Assembly: GCF_043195135.1 (NCBI RefSeq)
Contig: NZ_JBAFWP010000003.1
Length of the DNA stretch: 64,000 bases
From: NCEH01 sp043195135
GTDB taxonomy: Bacteria; Pseudomonadota; Alphaproteobacteria; Rhizobiales; Xanthobacteraceae
Direction: 5' to 3' (one strand)
How positions within the stretch are numbered: position 1 is the stretch's first letter; each line of letters begins with the position of its first letter. Below the pieces are notes generated by a model. It did no database searches. It had not been told where the DNA came from and saw nothing but the letters and a program-made list of their open reading frames with translations. The position numbers and the translations under genes are program-made. This document shows positions 38,395 through 46,015 of the stretch, piece by piece.

Positions 38395-38486
38395 GCGCGG
38401 CGGCGTAGCATGATGCGACCGGCCGGCCTCGGTGGGCCGGCCGAATCGCAGGCGCGGCCGCGCCTTGCCCCCGCGCCCCAAAACTC

Positions 38487-38514
38487 CGCCCCGGCTTGTC
38501 GCGCCGGGGCGTTT
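38487..38514 (+). terminator. Hairpin terminator after the TRAP operon
   Basis: CGCCCCGGC pairs with GCCGGGGCG around a 7-base loop (TTGTCGC), followed by only TTT. It lies between dctP and the MarR-like gene. The short T-run makes this a moderate call. Confidence 0.55.
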
Positions 38515-38546
38515 CCGCTCGCAAGACCAGCCGGACGCCAAGCCGC

Positions 38547-39113
38547 ATGACCCGACGCCCCGCCTCCTCCGCACCGGCCGGCGAAGCCGATCGCACCATC
38601 TCTTCCGGCCCGGTCGGCTCCATCGTCTCCTCGGCGCATCTCGCCGACGGCGCCCTGCCGGCCTTGTCGGAGCTGGAATTCGGCCTCAACATGATCACCC
38701 ACGGCTATCAGCGCTGGATGGTCCGCTGCATGGCGGCGGCCGGCTTGCCGGACCTGTCGTCGCTGGATGTGCTGGTGCTGCACCATGTGGCCCATCGCGA
38801 CCGGGCGAAGACCATCGCCGATCTGTGCCTGGTGCTGGATGTGGAAGACACCCACCTCGTCACCTATGCGGCGAAGAAGCTCCAGGCCTTGGGGCTCGTC
38901 TCCGGGGGCCGGCGCGGCAAGGAGAAGACCTTGGCGGCGACGGAGAAAGGCCGGCAGGCGTGCCAGCGCTACCGCGAGGTGCGCGAGGCGCTGCTGACGC
39001 AAACCGTTGCCGCGACAGGCATCTCGCCGGAAAAACTCTCGGAGGTCGCGGCCCTGCTGCGTACCCTCTCCGGCCATTATGACCAGGCGGCACGGGCCGC
39101 CGCGAGCCTCTAG
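38547..39113 (+). CDS. MarR-like winged-helix transcriptional regulator
   Basis: A 188-residue protein. After a disordered Ser/Pro/Ala-rich N-terminus (about residues 1-40) there is a winged-helix domain: LSSLDVLVLHHVAHRDRAKT, IADLCLVLDVEDTHLVTYAAKKLQALGLV as recognition helix region, and the wing GRRGKEKTLAATEKGRQA. This matches the predicted MarR-type regulators often found beside TRAP transporters and hydantoinases, so local control of the 35290 palindrome is a reasonable guess. The start ATG (38547) has no strong ribosome binding site; longer in-frame starts exist upstream. A terminator-like hairpin separates it from dctP. Confidence 0.8.
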   Translation: MTRRPASSAPAGEADRTISSGPVGSIVSSAHLADGALPALSELEFGLNMITHGYQRWMVRCMAAAGLPDLSSLDVLVLHHVAHRDRAKTIADLCLVLDVEDTHLVTYAAKKLQALGLVSGGRRGKEKTLAATEKGRQACQRYREVREALLTQTVAATGISPEKLSEVAALLRTLSGHYDQAARAAASL

Positions 39114-39423
39114 GACCGATCAACCCGCCGCGCCCTGGCAGGCGGCCGCGCCATATATGGATTCGTACGGCGCGAGGACGGGCAAACGGGCCCGGATTGC
39201 TGCCCGCGAAAGCCCTGGACGCGTCCGACGTCCAGAAAATGTTTCACGTGAAACAATGGCTTGGCGTAGACGAACAGGGGTTTCGTGGCCCTTCACCGCG
39301 CCTTTCCGCCCGATGAAACCGGCATTTCGGAACGTTTCGGCGAAGTTCGGCAAAGAGGGTTTCGCCCGCGCGCCCGGCGCCGGCTACCTCTCGCCCCCCC
39401 CCCCCCAGCGCAGCGCCCCAGCC
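39114..39423. other. Intergenic region containing parS
   Basis: 310 bases between the MarR-like gene and the 3' end of cbtA. It contains the perfect parS sequence at 39240-39255 and a run of 13 cytosines at 39394-39406. No gene is credible here. Confidence 0.7.
39240..39255. other. Chromosomal parS centromere-like site
   Basis: TGTTTCACGTGAAACA is a perfect 16-bp palindrome identical to the conserved ParB-binding parS consensus of bacterial chromosomes. It is in an intergenic region, as most parS sites are. ParB spreads from such sites to organise chromosome segregation with ParA and SMC. parS sites usually cluster within tens of kilobases of the replication origin, so the window probably lies near oriC. 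parA and parB are not in the window. Confidence 0.92.
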
Positions 39424-40275
39424 TCAGCGCAGCGCACTTGCCGGAGCGAGGCGGACGCCGCGGCGGGCGCGCAGGCTGCGCTCGGCGAGCGGGCCGAAGG
39501 CCAGTCCGAGGGTGGCCCACAGAACCGCCTGGATGCCCAGATTGGCGATCCGGAACTCCCACAGCAGCGCGGCCGAAAACTCCGCCGGCACTTCGTTGAT
39601 GGTCGGCAGCACCGCCTGCACCAAAGCGATCGCCACCACATAGGCGAGGCCCGCAGCGACGGTGCCGTTCCAGGCGCCATAGCGCGCGGCCAGCCGGCGG
39701 GCGAGCAGCACGGCGCCCGCGAGCGCCACCAGCGAAGCCGCCAGCATCAGGAAGAACATCTGGGTGCGGAAGCCGATGGTCGCCCCATCGCCCACCGCCG
39801 GCGGATTGGCGGGATATTTCAGCGCCGGAACCAGCACGATGGCCAGGAATCCGCCCAGCGCCAGCAGCACCGCCGTGGCGCGCGGGGACAGCGGACCCAC
39901 CCGCCCGAGCGCAAACGCGAACACGAGGGCGAAGATGCCACCCATGGCGGCGCCATAGACCACCATCCCCGTCATCAGGCCGAGGCCGGCCTGGGTGGAC
40001 CGGCTGACGAGTTCTTCCTCGCCGCCGTGGGAATGGCCGGCCGCGGCGGGTTCCGGGGCGGCGGCATGCATATGCGTGCTGCCGTCGGCATGGACATGCG
40101 GCGTCGCCGCCGGGGATGCGGGAGCGGCGGCGGGCGCCGGCCCTTCCGCATGCGCTTCCTCGAAGGCGATGGCGCGAGCGACCGCCGGTTCACCGAAGAC
40201 GCGCGCGAATCCAAAGGAGAGCAGGCCCGCGAGGACGCCGACAAGCATCCCGCGAAGCAGGAGAGACCCAACCAT
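39424..40275 (-). CDS. cbtA: CbtA family cobalt/cobalamin-related membrane protein
   Basis: A 283-residue inner-membrane protein with about six predicted helices, the family number. Between helix one and two lies a His-rich loop (HVHADGSTHMHAAAPE, then GHSHGGEEE) that could bind a metal ion. CbtA is predicted to form, with CbtB, a cobalt uptake system controlled by cobalamin riboswitches, which matches the riboswitch found upstream here. Transport itself is inferred from family and control. The ATG at 40275 follows GAGGGGG at about nine bases; the codon six bases earlier is TTG. It lies 12 bases after cbtB. Confidence 0.9.
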   Translation of the reverse strand: MVGSLLLRGMLVGVLAGLLSFGFARVFGEPAVARAIAFEEAHAEGPAPAAAPASPAATPHVHADGSTHMHAAAPEPAAAGHSHGGEEELVSRSTQAGLGLMTGMVVYGAAMGGIFALVFAFALGRVGPLSPRATAVLLALGGFLAIVLVPALKYPANPPAVGDGATIGFRTQMFFLMLAASLVALAGAVLLARRLAARYGAWNGTVAAGLAYVVAIALVQAVLPTINEVPAEFSAALLWEFRIANLGIQAVLWATLGLAFGPLAERSLRARRGVRLAPASALR

Positions 40276-40287
40276 GTGCAAGCCCCC

Positions 40288-40527
40288 TCAGTGGCAGGGG
40301 AAGCCGAGAAGGTGGCGGGCGTCGTGCAGGTATTCGTGCACGTACATGCCGGGAATGAGAGAGGTCGCGCCCTGCTCGGCGCCGACGAAATAGAGCGCCA
40401 GCAGCATCAGCAAGCCGCCGAACACCGCCCAGGGGAGCAGCTCGCTGACGGAAATCGTCTGCGCACCGGCTTGGGTGGCGCCTTGGGCGCCGTGGGCGGA
40501 ACCGGAAAGAAGGGCCTCGGCCATCAT
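40288..40527 (-). CDS. cbtB: CbtB family protein
   Basis: A 79-residue protein with one membrane helix (about residues 31-50) and the conserved C-terminal metal-binding-like motif VHEYLHDARHLLGFPCH, which defines CbtB. It partners CbtA in a predicted cobalt transport system. The double ATG (40527, 40524) follows AGGAGAC, and the first is used. The gene sits directly downstream of the cobalamin riboswitch, so both cbt genes are expected to be repressed when coenzyme B12 is plentiful. Confidence 0.92.
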   Translation of the reverse strand: MMAEALLSGSAHGAQGATQAGAQTISVSELLPWAVFGGLLMLLALYFVGAEQGATSLIPGMYVHEYLHDARHLLGFPCH

Positions 40528-40564
40528 CTGTCTCCTGGGATTGCGCGTCCCGAAATCGAACGAA

Positions 40565-40690
40565 ACCCTGCGGGCCGGGTCTGACTTGCGGCAGAGCCGG
40601 AATGGCTTGCCGCTTACAGTGGCGCGACCGTGTCGGATTCTCACCGACTTCCTCACCCGCAGCGAAGCATCGACACTATTGGCGTGCGGC
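40565..40690 (-). ncRNA. Cobalamin riboswitch upstream of cbtBA
   Basis: On the minus strand the leader has the core elements of the cobalamin (B12) riboswitch: GGTGAGAATCCGACACGG, then the B12-box region CGCGCCACTGTAAG (40615-40628), then AGTCAGACC toward the 3' side (40579-40587). The spacing of these three elements is canonical, and the cbtB start follows about 40 bases later. Ends are approximate. It is expected to repress cbtBA when adenosylcobalamin binds. No other gene in the window, including metH, has this element. Confidence 0.93.
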
Positions 40691-40788
40691 CGGTTATGTC
40701 AAACAAACAATGTGGCAAACCGGGACCTTCCGGCGCGCCGGCCGCCGTTCCCTGTCCCCGCCCGATGCCGCGAGGTTGCCCCGTCGCC

Positions 40789-41373
40789 ATGGCCAATCGC
40801 CTGACGCTGATCTGCCACGGTGCGACCGCCGCCATGCGGGCCGGCGCCTTTGCGCGCGACGAACCGCTGGAGCCGCGGGCCCTCGCGCGCACACAAAGCT
40901 GGCGCGGCCGGCTGCGGCGGCCGGATCGCGTGCTCGCCTCGCCGGCCCTGCGCGCCCGCGAGACCGCGCAGGCCCTGGGCTGGGAGGCCGAGGCCGATGG
41001 GGATCTGCGGGACTGGGAGTGTGGGCATTGGGCCGGCCTCACCTTCGCCGAGGTGGACTCCGCCTATCCCGGCGCGCTCGCCCTGTGGCGCGGCGCGCCG
41101 GGGGCCGCTCCCCATGGCGGCGAATCGCTCGAGGCCCTGCTGGCCCGCATGGGAGAATGGCTCGACGCCCAGCGCGGGGGCCATGGCCATCTGATCGCGT
41201 GCACCCACGCCGCACCGATCCGCGCCGTGCTGGTGCGCCTGCTCGATGCCCCGGCAGCGGCCTTCTGGCAGATCGACATCGCCCCGCTGAGCCTGACCGA
41301 CCTGCGCACCGACGGACGGCGCTGGACCCTGCGCACCCTGGGCCAGCCTTTGGACGAGGCGCCCGACGCCTGA
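40789..41373 (+). CDS. Histidine phosphatase family protein linked to cobalamin genes
   Basis: A 194-residue protein of the histidine phosphatase fold. The nucleophile motif is LICHGAT, in which the first Arg of RHG is Cys. Other elements are ASPALRARETAQALG, LRDWECGHWAGLTFAEV, PHGGESLEALLARMGEWL and the second His in IACTHAAPIRAVLVRLL. Its place divergent from cbtBA suggests a cobalamin-related role, such as alpha-ribazole-5'-phosphate phosphatase (CobC-like), but that is context only. The ATG at 40789 is preferred to upstream in-frame starts because the first strand follows directly. Confidence 0.82.
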   Translation: MANRLTLICHGATAAMRAGAFARDEPLEPRALARTQSWRGRLRRPDRVLASPALRARETAQALGWEAEADGDLRDWECGHWAGLTFAEVDSAYPGALALWRGAPGAAPHGGESLEALLARMGEWLDAQRGGHGHLIACTHAAPIRAVLVRLLDAPAAAFWQIDIAPLSLTDLRTDGRRWTLRTLGQPLDEAPDA

Positions 41374-41527
41374 CGCGCCGCGATGGGGAAAGATGCCGGA
41401 GCGGGCGGCACACCGGGCGGGAAGGCCCGCGAGCGACACGCGCCACGCGGTCCCTCCCGCGCGGCGCAATGACATGCCGCGCGCCCCGGCAAGGCGGGGA
41501 GGAAAGAGGAAAAAGAACACCCAAGGG

Positions 41528-41557
41528 CCGGCGGCGCCGCAAACCCGGCGCCGCCGG
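41528..41557 (-). terminator. Hairpin terminator of the formate dehydrogenase gene
   Basis: A perfect 12-bp GC stem (CCGGCGGCGCCG pairing with CGGCGCCGCCGG) with loop CAAACC. On the minus strand it is followed after about 12 bases by CTTTTTCC. It lies 33 bases downstream of the fdh stop. Confidence 0.72.
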
Positions 41558-41590
41558 ACTATTTCGGCCTGATCGGATCGGGTCCTCGCA

Positions 41591-42796
41591 TCAGCCGGCC
41601 TTCTTGAACTTGGCCGCCTCTTCCGAACCGCCGGTGGCATTGCCGGCGCTGTAGGAATGAGCCCCCACGCCGGCGAGCTTGCCGCCGTCCACGATCAGAT
41701 ATTCGTCGCGGATCGGCCGGCCCTCGAAATAGCATTCCAGGATCTCGCGCGTGCCCGCCGCATAGCGCGTCTGGGCGGAGAGCGAGGTGCCGGAGATGTG
41801 GGGCGTCATGCCGTGGTGCGGCATGGTCCGCCAGGGGTGGTCCTGCGGCGCCGGCTGCGGGAACCACACGTCGCCCGCATAGCCGGCGAGCTGGCCGCCT
41901 TCGAGCGCGCGCACGATGGCGTCGCGGTCGCACAGTTTTCCGCGCGCCGTGTTGACCAGATAGGCGCCGCGCTTGAACAGCTTCAGCGTCTCCTCATTGA
42001 TCATGTGCTCGGTCTCGGGATGCAGCGGGCAGTTCAGCGTGACCACGTCGCACACGCCGTACATCTTCTCGCGGCTGGCATGCCAGGTGAGGTTCAGCTC
42101 GGCCTCCACCTCGGCCGGCAGGCGGTGGCGGTCGGTATAATGCAGGTGCATGTCGAACGGCTTGAGGCGCCGCAGCACCGCAAGGCCGATGCGGCCGGCG
42201 GCCACCGTGCCCACATGCATGCCTTCCACGTCATAGGAGCGCGCGACGCAATCGGCGATGTTCCAGCCGCCCTTGCGCACCCAGTCGTGGGAGGGGAGAT
42301 AATTGCGCACGAGGCCGAGGATCATCATCACCACGTGCTCGGCGACGCTGATGGAATTGCAATAGGTGACCTCGGCGACCGTGACCTTGGCGTCGATGGC
42401 GGCTTGCAGGTCCACATGGTCGGAGCCGATGCCGGCGGTGAGAGCCAGCTTCAGCTTGGGCGCCTTGGCGATGCGCTCTTTGGTGAGATAGGCCGGCCAG
42501 AAGGGCTGGGAGATCACCACCTCGGCGTCGTGCAGCTCGCGTTCCAGCACGCTGTCGGGGCCGTCCTTGGAGGAGGTCACGACCAGGGTGTGGCCGAGGG
42601 ATTCCAGATATTTGCGCAGGCCGAGCTCGCCCGAGACGCTGCCCAGCATGGTGCCGGGCTGGAAATCGACGGCCTTCGGGGTCGGCAGGGTCTGGCCGCC
42701 GGGATAATGGTCGATCTTGGGAAGATCGTCGCGGGCATAGCTCTTGGGATAGCCGTCGACGGGATCGTCGTAGAGAACGCAGACAATTTTGGCCAT
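41591..42796 (-). CDS. fdh: NAD+-dependent formate dehydrogenase (D-2-hydroxyacid dehydrogenase family)
   Basis: Oxidises formate to CO2 with reduction of NAD+, without metals. The 401-residue length and sequence are those of the bacterial enzymes known from Pseudomonas sp. 101, Ancylobacter and Xanthobacter-type methylotrophs. It has LALTAGIGSDHVDL, YCNSISVAEHVVMMILGLVRN, the Rossmann loop VGTVAAGRIGLAVLRRL and the acidic NAD-selecting Asp in HYTDRHRLP. VNTARGKLCDRDA follows, with the catalytic His in TPHISGTSLSAQTRY. It probably supplies NADH from C1 compounds. A strong AGGAGGAAACC precedes the ATG. A LysR-type regulator gene lies upstream on the same strand. Confidence 0.96.
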   Translation of the reverse strand: MAKIVCVLYDDPVDGYPKSYARDDLPKIDHYPGGQTLPTPKAVDFQPGTMLGSVSGELGLRKYLESLGHTLVVTSSKDGPDSVLERELHDAEVVISQPFWPAYLTKERIAKAPKLKLALTAGIGSDHVDLQAAIDAKVTVAEVTYCNSISVAEHVVMMILGLVRNYLPSHDWVRKGGWNIADCVARSYDVEGMHVGTVAAGRIGLAVLRRLKPFDMHLHYTDRHRLPAEVEAELNLTWHASREKMYGVCDVVTLNCPLHPETEHMINEETLKLFKRGAYLVNTARGKLCDRDAIVRALEGGQLAGYAGDVWFPQPAPQDHPWRTMPHHGMTPHISGTSLSAQTRYAAGTREILECYFEGRPIRDEYLIVDGGKLAGVGAHSYSAGNATGGSEEAAKFKKAG

Positions 42797-43066
42797 GGTT
42801 TCCTCCTGAAGGCAGGCCGGAGCGTTCGCCGCGAAGGCGTTCGGCATGCCGGATCTTTGGCTGGGGGCGGAGCAGCCGCACGCCTGAGGCCATGCGGCCT
42901 GCTCCGCGTCCGGGGCGGCGCGCTTTGGCGCGCGAAGCCGCTCCGACCTGTTCAGTGAAAACCGGTGGACCGCGCGCGTCCAATCGATTGGGCGCAAGAA
43001 TTCATAGGCGAAGGCAATGATGGAGCAATTCCAGCAACCGCCCCCTGCCGGCGCGCCGTGCGCGCC

Positions 43067-43969
43067 TCAGAGCGTGCGGACCGCGCCTTGGACGAAGCCG
43101 CGCGCAATCCGCAGGAAGGCATCGGCCACCGGCGGCTTGGGGTCGCGGCCGGTGGCGACGAGGCCCACGGCCTCGGTGCGGACCGGATCCACCAAGGGCA
43201 GCGCGCGCACGCCCTCGATGCGCCCGAAGCTGGACACATGGGTCTGCGGCACGATGCTCGCCCACGCCCCGGAGGCGACCTGCGACCAGATGCCGAAGAA
43301 GGAATTGGCCTCGATGCGGGCGCGCGAGGCGACGCCGGCTTCCGCCAGCACGCGGTCGATGATGCGGCGGTTCTGCATGTCGGGCGTCAGCAGGCAGAGC
43401 GGGCTTTGCGCCGCCTCGCGCCAGCTGATCGTATCGCGGCCGGCAAAGCCGCCGGGCTGCGCGGTGACGAAGACATAGGCTTCCTCATAGAGCGCGAACC
43501 CGCTCACCCGGCTCAACGGCTCGGTGTCGAGATAGGTCACGCCCACATCGAGGTCGAGATCGTCCAGCCCGCGCTGGATCGCCACCGAGCTCAGCGAGTG
43601 GATCTGCACCCGCACGTCCGGATGCCGCGCGCAGAACGCGTTCACGAGGGGCGGGATCGCCGGCAAGGTGGCGGGCACGGCGCCGATGCGCAATTGCCCC
43701 GCGAGGCCGGCGCCGCGGCCGGACAATTCCTGCCTCAGCCCGTCATAATCGGCGACGATCCGCTGCGCCCACACGAGGATGCGCTCGCCCTCGGCGGTGA
43801 GCCCCAGGAACCTGTGGCCGCGCACCACCAGCGGCTGGCCCAGTTCCTCCTCCAGCTTGCGCAGGCCGGCCGACAAGGTGGGCTGGGACACGTTGCAGGC
43901 TTCCGCCGCCCGGCCGAAATGCCGCTCGCGGGCAACCGCCAGGAGATAATGCAGCTGACGGACGAACAT
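43067..43969 (-). CDS. LysR family transcriptional regulator
   Basis: A 300-residue regulator with the N-terminal winged helix (MFVRQLHYLLAVARERHFGRAAE, NVSQPTLSAGLRKLEEELGQPL, given as two parts) and a C-terminal effector domain of periplasmic-binding fold from about residue 90. LysR proteins of this close type are found beside formate dehydrogenase genes, and the fdh gene follows on the same strand after 270 bases, so control of fdh is likely but not shown. The ligand is unknown. The next upstream gene, mop, is 130 bases away on the same strand. Confidence 0.87.
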   Translation of the reverse strand: MFVRQLHYLLAVARERHFGRAAEACNVSQPTLSAGLRKLEEELGQPLVVRGHRFLGLTAEGERILVWAQRIVADYDGLRQELSGRGAGLAGQLRIGAVPATLPAIPPLVNAFCARHPDVRVQIHSLSSVAIQRGLDDLDLDVGVTYLDTEPLSRVSGFALYEEAYVFVTAQPGGFAGRDTISWREAAQSPLCLLTPDMQNRRIIDRVLAEAGVASRARIEANSFFGIWSQVASGAWASIVPQTHVSSFGRIEGVRALPLVDPVRTEAVGLVATGRDPKPPVADAFLRIARGFVQGAVRTL

Positions 43970-44099
43970 CGGGAAAACCCTCTTCCAACGCGGGCCGGCC
44001 GTGGGTGCGATGAAGCCGCCGCCCGCCCCCGCACGAACGCCCCCGCCAAGGGCGCGGCCGGAGGGAACGGGAGCCGCCCGCGGCGGCTCCCGTCACCGA

Positions 44100-44309
44100 T
44101 CAATGGACGGCGATCATCACATCCGACGCCTTGATGATGGCGGCGGCATCCTGGCCGACTTCGAGCTTCAGCTCGTCCACCGCCTCATTGGTGATGGAGG
44201 CGGTCACGGTCGCGCCGCCGCCGAGGTCGAGGCGCACGTGGGACGTGGTCGCGCCCTTGGTGATTTCCAGGATCTTGCCCTTCAAGACATTCCGCGCACT
44301 GATCTTCAT
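44100..44309 (-). CDS. mop: Molbindin-type molybdate-binding protein (single TOBE/Mop domain)
   Basis: A 69-residue protein consisting of one Mop domain: SARNVLKGKILEITKGATTS, TASITNEAVDELKLEVGQDA and AAIIKASDVMIAVH are characteristic. Mop proteins form hexamers that store or buffer molybdate in the cytoplasm. GGAGGGTGATC precedes the ATG at 44309. It is divergent from modABC, and its upstream region holds a Mo-box-like inverted repeat, so it is probably ModE-controlled. Confidence 0.94.
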   Translation of the reverse strand: MKISARNVLKGKILEITKGATTSHVRLDLGGGATVTASITNEAVDELKLEVGQDAAAIIKASDVMIAVH

Positions 44310-44367
44310 GATCACCCTCCAAAGATGGCGCGGAGCCCGGTGGGTTCCAGCCCGCCACGCCTCACAT

Positions 44368-44391
44368 CGACATAGTTTAGAAAATATATCG
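44368..44391 (-). promoter_or_regulatory. Mo-box 1, ModE-binding inverted repeat on the mop side
   Basis: CGACATAGTTT and AAAATATATCG form an inverted repeat matching at 9 of 11 positions with a 2-base gap, close to the CG(A/T)TATAT-type half-site of ModE operators. It lies about 60 bases upstream of mop. Confidence 0.75.
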
Positions 44392-44410
44392 CTAGCGAAA
44401 ATCGTCGCGG

Positions 44411-44432
44411 CGTTATATTTCAAAATATATCG
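44411..44432 (+). promoter_or_regulatory. Mo-box 2, ModE-binding inverted repeat on the modA side
   Basis: CGTTATATTT and AAATATATCG form an inverted repeat with 9 of 10 matches and a 2-base centre (CA), a very good fit to the ModE operator. It lies 35 bases upstream of the modA start codon, where it could cover the promoter and repress modABC when molybdate is ample. Confidence 0.85.
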
Positions 44433-44466
44433 CGCTGCACCAAGGCACCGCATTCGGAGAGGGAAA

Positions 44467-45264
44467 ATGAATCTGGCCCGCCGCACCTGGCTGAAGATCG
44501 CATGCGTCGCCCTGAGCGGCGCCTGGCTCGGCACCGTTCCCCTGGCCGGAATCGCCCACGCCCAGTCCGAGCCGGTCACCATCTTCGCCGCCGCCAGCCT
44601 GAAGAACGCCCTCGATGCGGTGGCCGCCGACTGGCAGAAGGAAACCGGCAAGACCACGCGCATCTCCTATGCCGCCTCCTCCGGGCTCGCCAAGCAGATC
44701 GAGGCCGGCGCGCCGGCGGATATCTTCATCTCCGCCGATCTCGACTGGATGGACTATGCGGCCAGCCGCAAGCTGATCCAGGACGGAAGCCGGTTCAACT
44801 TTCTCGGCAATCGCCTGGTGCTGATCGCCCCCAAGGACAATGCCAAGCCGGTCGAGATCAAGAAGGGCTTCGACCTCGCCGGCCTGCTGAAGGGCGGGCG
44901 CCTCGCCATGGGGTCGGTGGACAGCGTGCCCGCCGGCAAATACGGCAAGGCGGCGCTGACCTATCTCGATGTGTGGCCCTCCGTGGAGAGCAAGGTCGCG
45001 GGCGCGGAAAGCGTGCGGGCCGCCATGCTGCTGGTCTCGCGCGGCGAAGCGCCCTACGGCATCGTCTACCAGACCGACGCCGCCGCCGACCCGAGCGTCG
45101 CCATCGTCGGCACCTTCCCGGAAGACAGCCACCCGCGGATCATCTATCCGGCGGCGCTGGTCGCGGGCTCGAAGAACCCGGACGCGGCCGCCTTTCTCGC
45201 CTTCATGCGCTCGGCCAAGGAACAGCCGGCATTTGAGAAGCAGGGCTTCACCATCCTAAAGTGA
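44467..45264 (+). CDS. modA: Molybdate ABC transporter substrate-binding protein
   Basis: A 265-residue periplasmic protein with a signal peptide (residues 1-33, ending AHAQS). ModA features are VTIFAAASLKNALDAVAADW, YAASSGLAKQIEAGAPADIFISAD with the Ser residues that hold the oxyanion (here given as its span), GNRLVLIAP, and IVYQTDAAADP. GGAGAGGGAAA precedes the ATG. It is the first gene of modABC and lies downstream of Mo-box 2. Confidence 0.96.
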   Translation: MNLARRTWLKIACVALSGAWLGTVPLAGIAHAQSEPVTIFAAASLKNALDAVAADWQKETGKTTRISYAASSGLAKQIEAGAPADIFISADLDWMDYAASRKLIQDGSRFNFLGNRLVLIAPKDNAKPVEIKKGFDLAGLLKGGRLAMGSVDSVPAGKYGKAALTYLDVWPSVESKVAGAESVRAAMLLVSRGEAPYGIVYQTDAAADPSVAIVGTFPEDSHPRIIYPAALVAGSKNPDAAAFLAFMRSAKEQPAFEKQGFTILK

Positions 45265-45313
45265 GGGGAATGGCGCGCGCGCCGTCCCACCTCCGCCTTT
45301 ACGGAAGACCTGC

Positions 45314-46015
45314 GTGGATTTCCTGCCTCTCAGCGCCGATGAATGGACCGCGGTCGTTCTCACCTTGCGCATCGCCACCGTGGCGATGCTGGCCAGCCTG
45401 CCCTTCGGCATATTGATGGCGCTCGCGCTCGCGCGCGGCCGCTTCTGGGGCAAATCGGTGCTGAACGGTATCGTCCACCTGCCCCTGGTGCTGCCGCCGG
45501 TGGTGACCGGCTTCATCCTGCTGCTGCTGTTCGGCCGGCGCGGCCCGATCGGCGCCTTTCTCGATGCGCATTTCGGCATCGTCTTCTCGTTCCGCTGGAC
45601 CGGGGCGGCGCTGGCCTGCGCGGTGATGGGCTTTCCCCTCATGGTGCGCACCATCCGCCTCTCCATCGAGGCCGTGGACCGCAAGCTGGAGGACGCCGCC
45701 GGCACGCTCGGCGCGAGCCCCGTCTGGGTGTTCCTGACCGTGACGCTGCCGCTGATCCTGCCGGGCGTGATCGCCGGCATGATCCTCTCGTTCGCCAAAG
45801 CCATGGGCGAGTTCGGCGCCACCATCACCTTCGTCTCGAACATTCCCGGCGAGACGCAGACCCTTTCGGCCGCCATCTACAGCTTCACCCAGGTGCCGGG
45901 CGGCGATGCCGGGGCGCTGCGCCTGACGCTGATTTCCGTGGCCATCTCCATGGCGGCGCTGATCGCCTCGGAAATCCTCGCCCGCCTGGCCGGCCAGAAG
46001 GCGGACCTGCGATGA
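45314..46015 (+). CDS. modB: Molybdate ABC transporter permease
   Basis: A 233-residue membrane protein with five to six helices and the permease EAA loop EDAAGTLGASPVWVFLTVTL. The segment LPLVLPPVVTGFILLLLFGR and the ending AKAMGEFGATITFVSNIPGET are typical of ModB. The start is a GTG at 45314 with GGAAGAC upstream. Its stop overlaps the modC start (ATGA). Confidence 0.96.
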   Translation: MDFLPLSADEWTAVVLTLRIATVAMLASLPFGILMALALARGRFWGKSVLNGIVHLPLVLPPVVTGFILLLLFGRRGPIGAFLDAHFGIVFSFRWTGAALACAVMGFPLMVRTIRLSIEAVDRKLEDAAGTLGASPVWVFLTVTLPLILPGVIAGMILSFAKAMGEFGATITFVSNIPGETQTLSAAIYSFTQVPGGDAGALRLTLISVAISMAALIASEILARLAGQKADLR

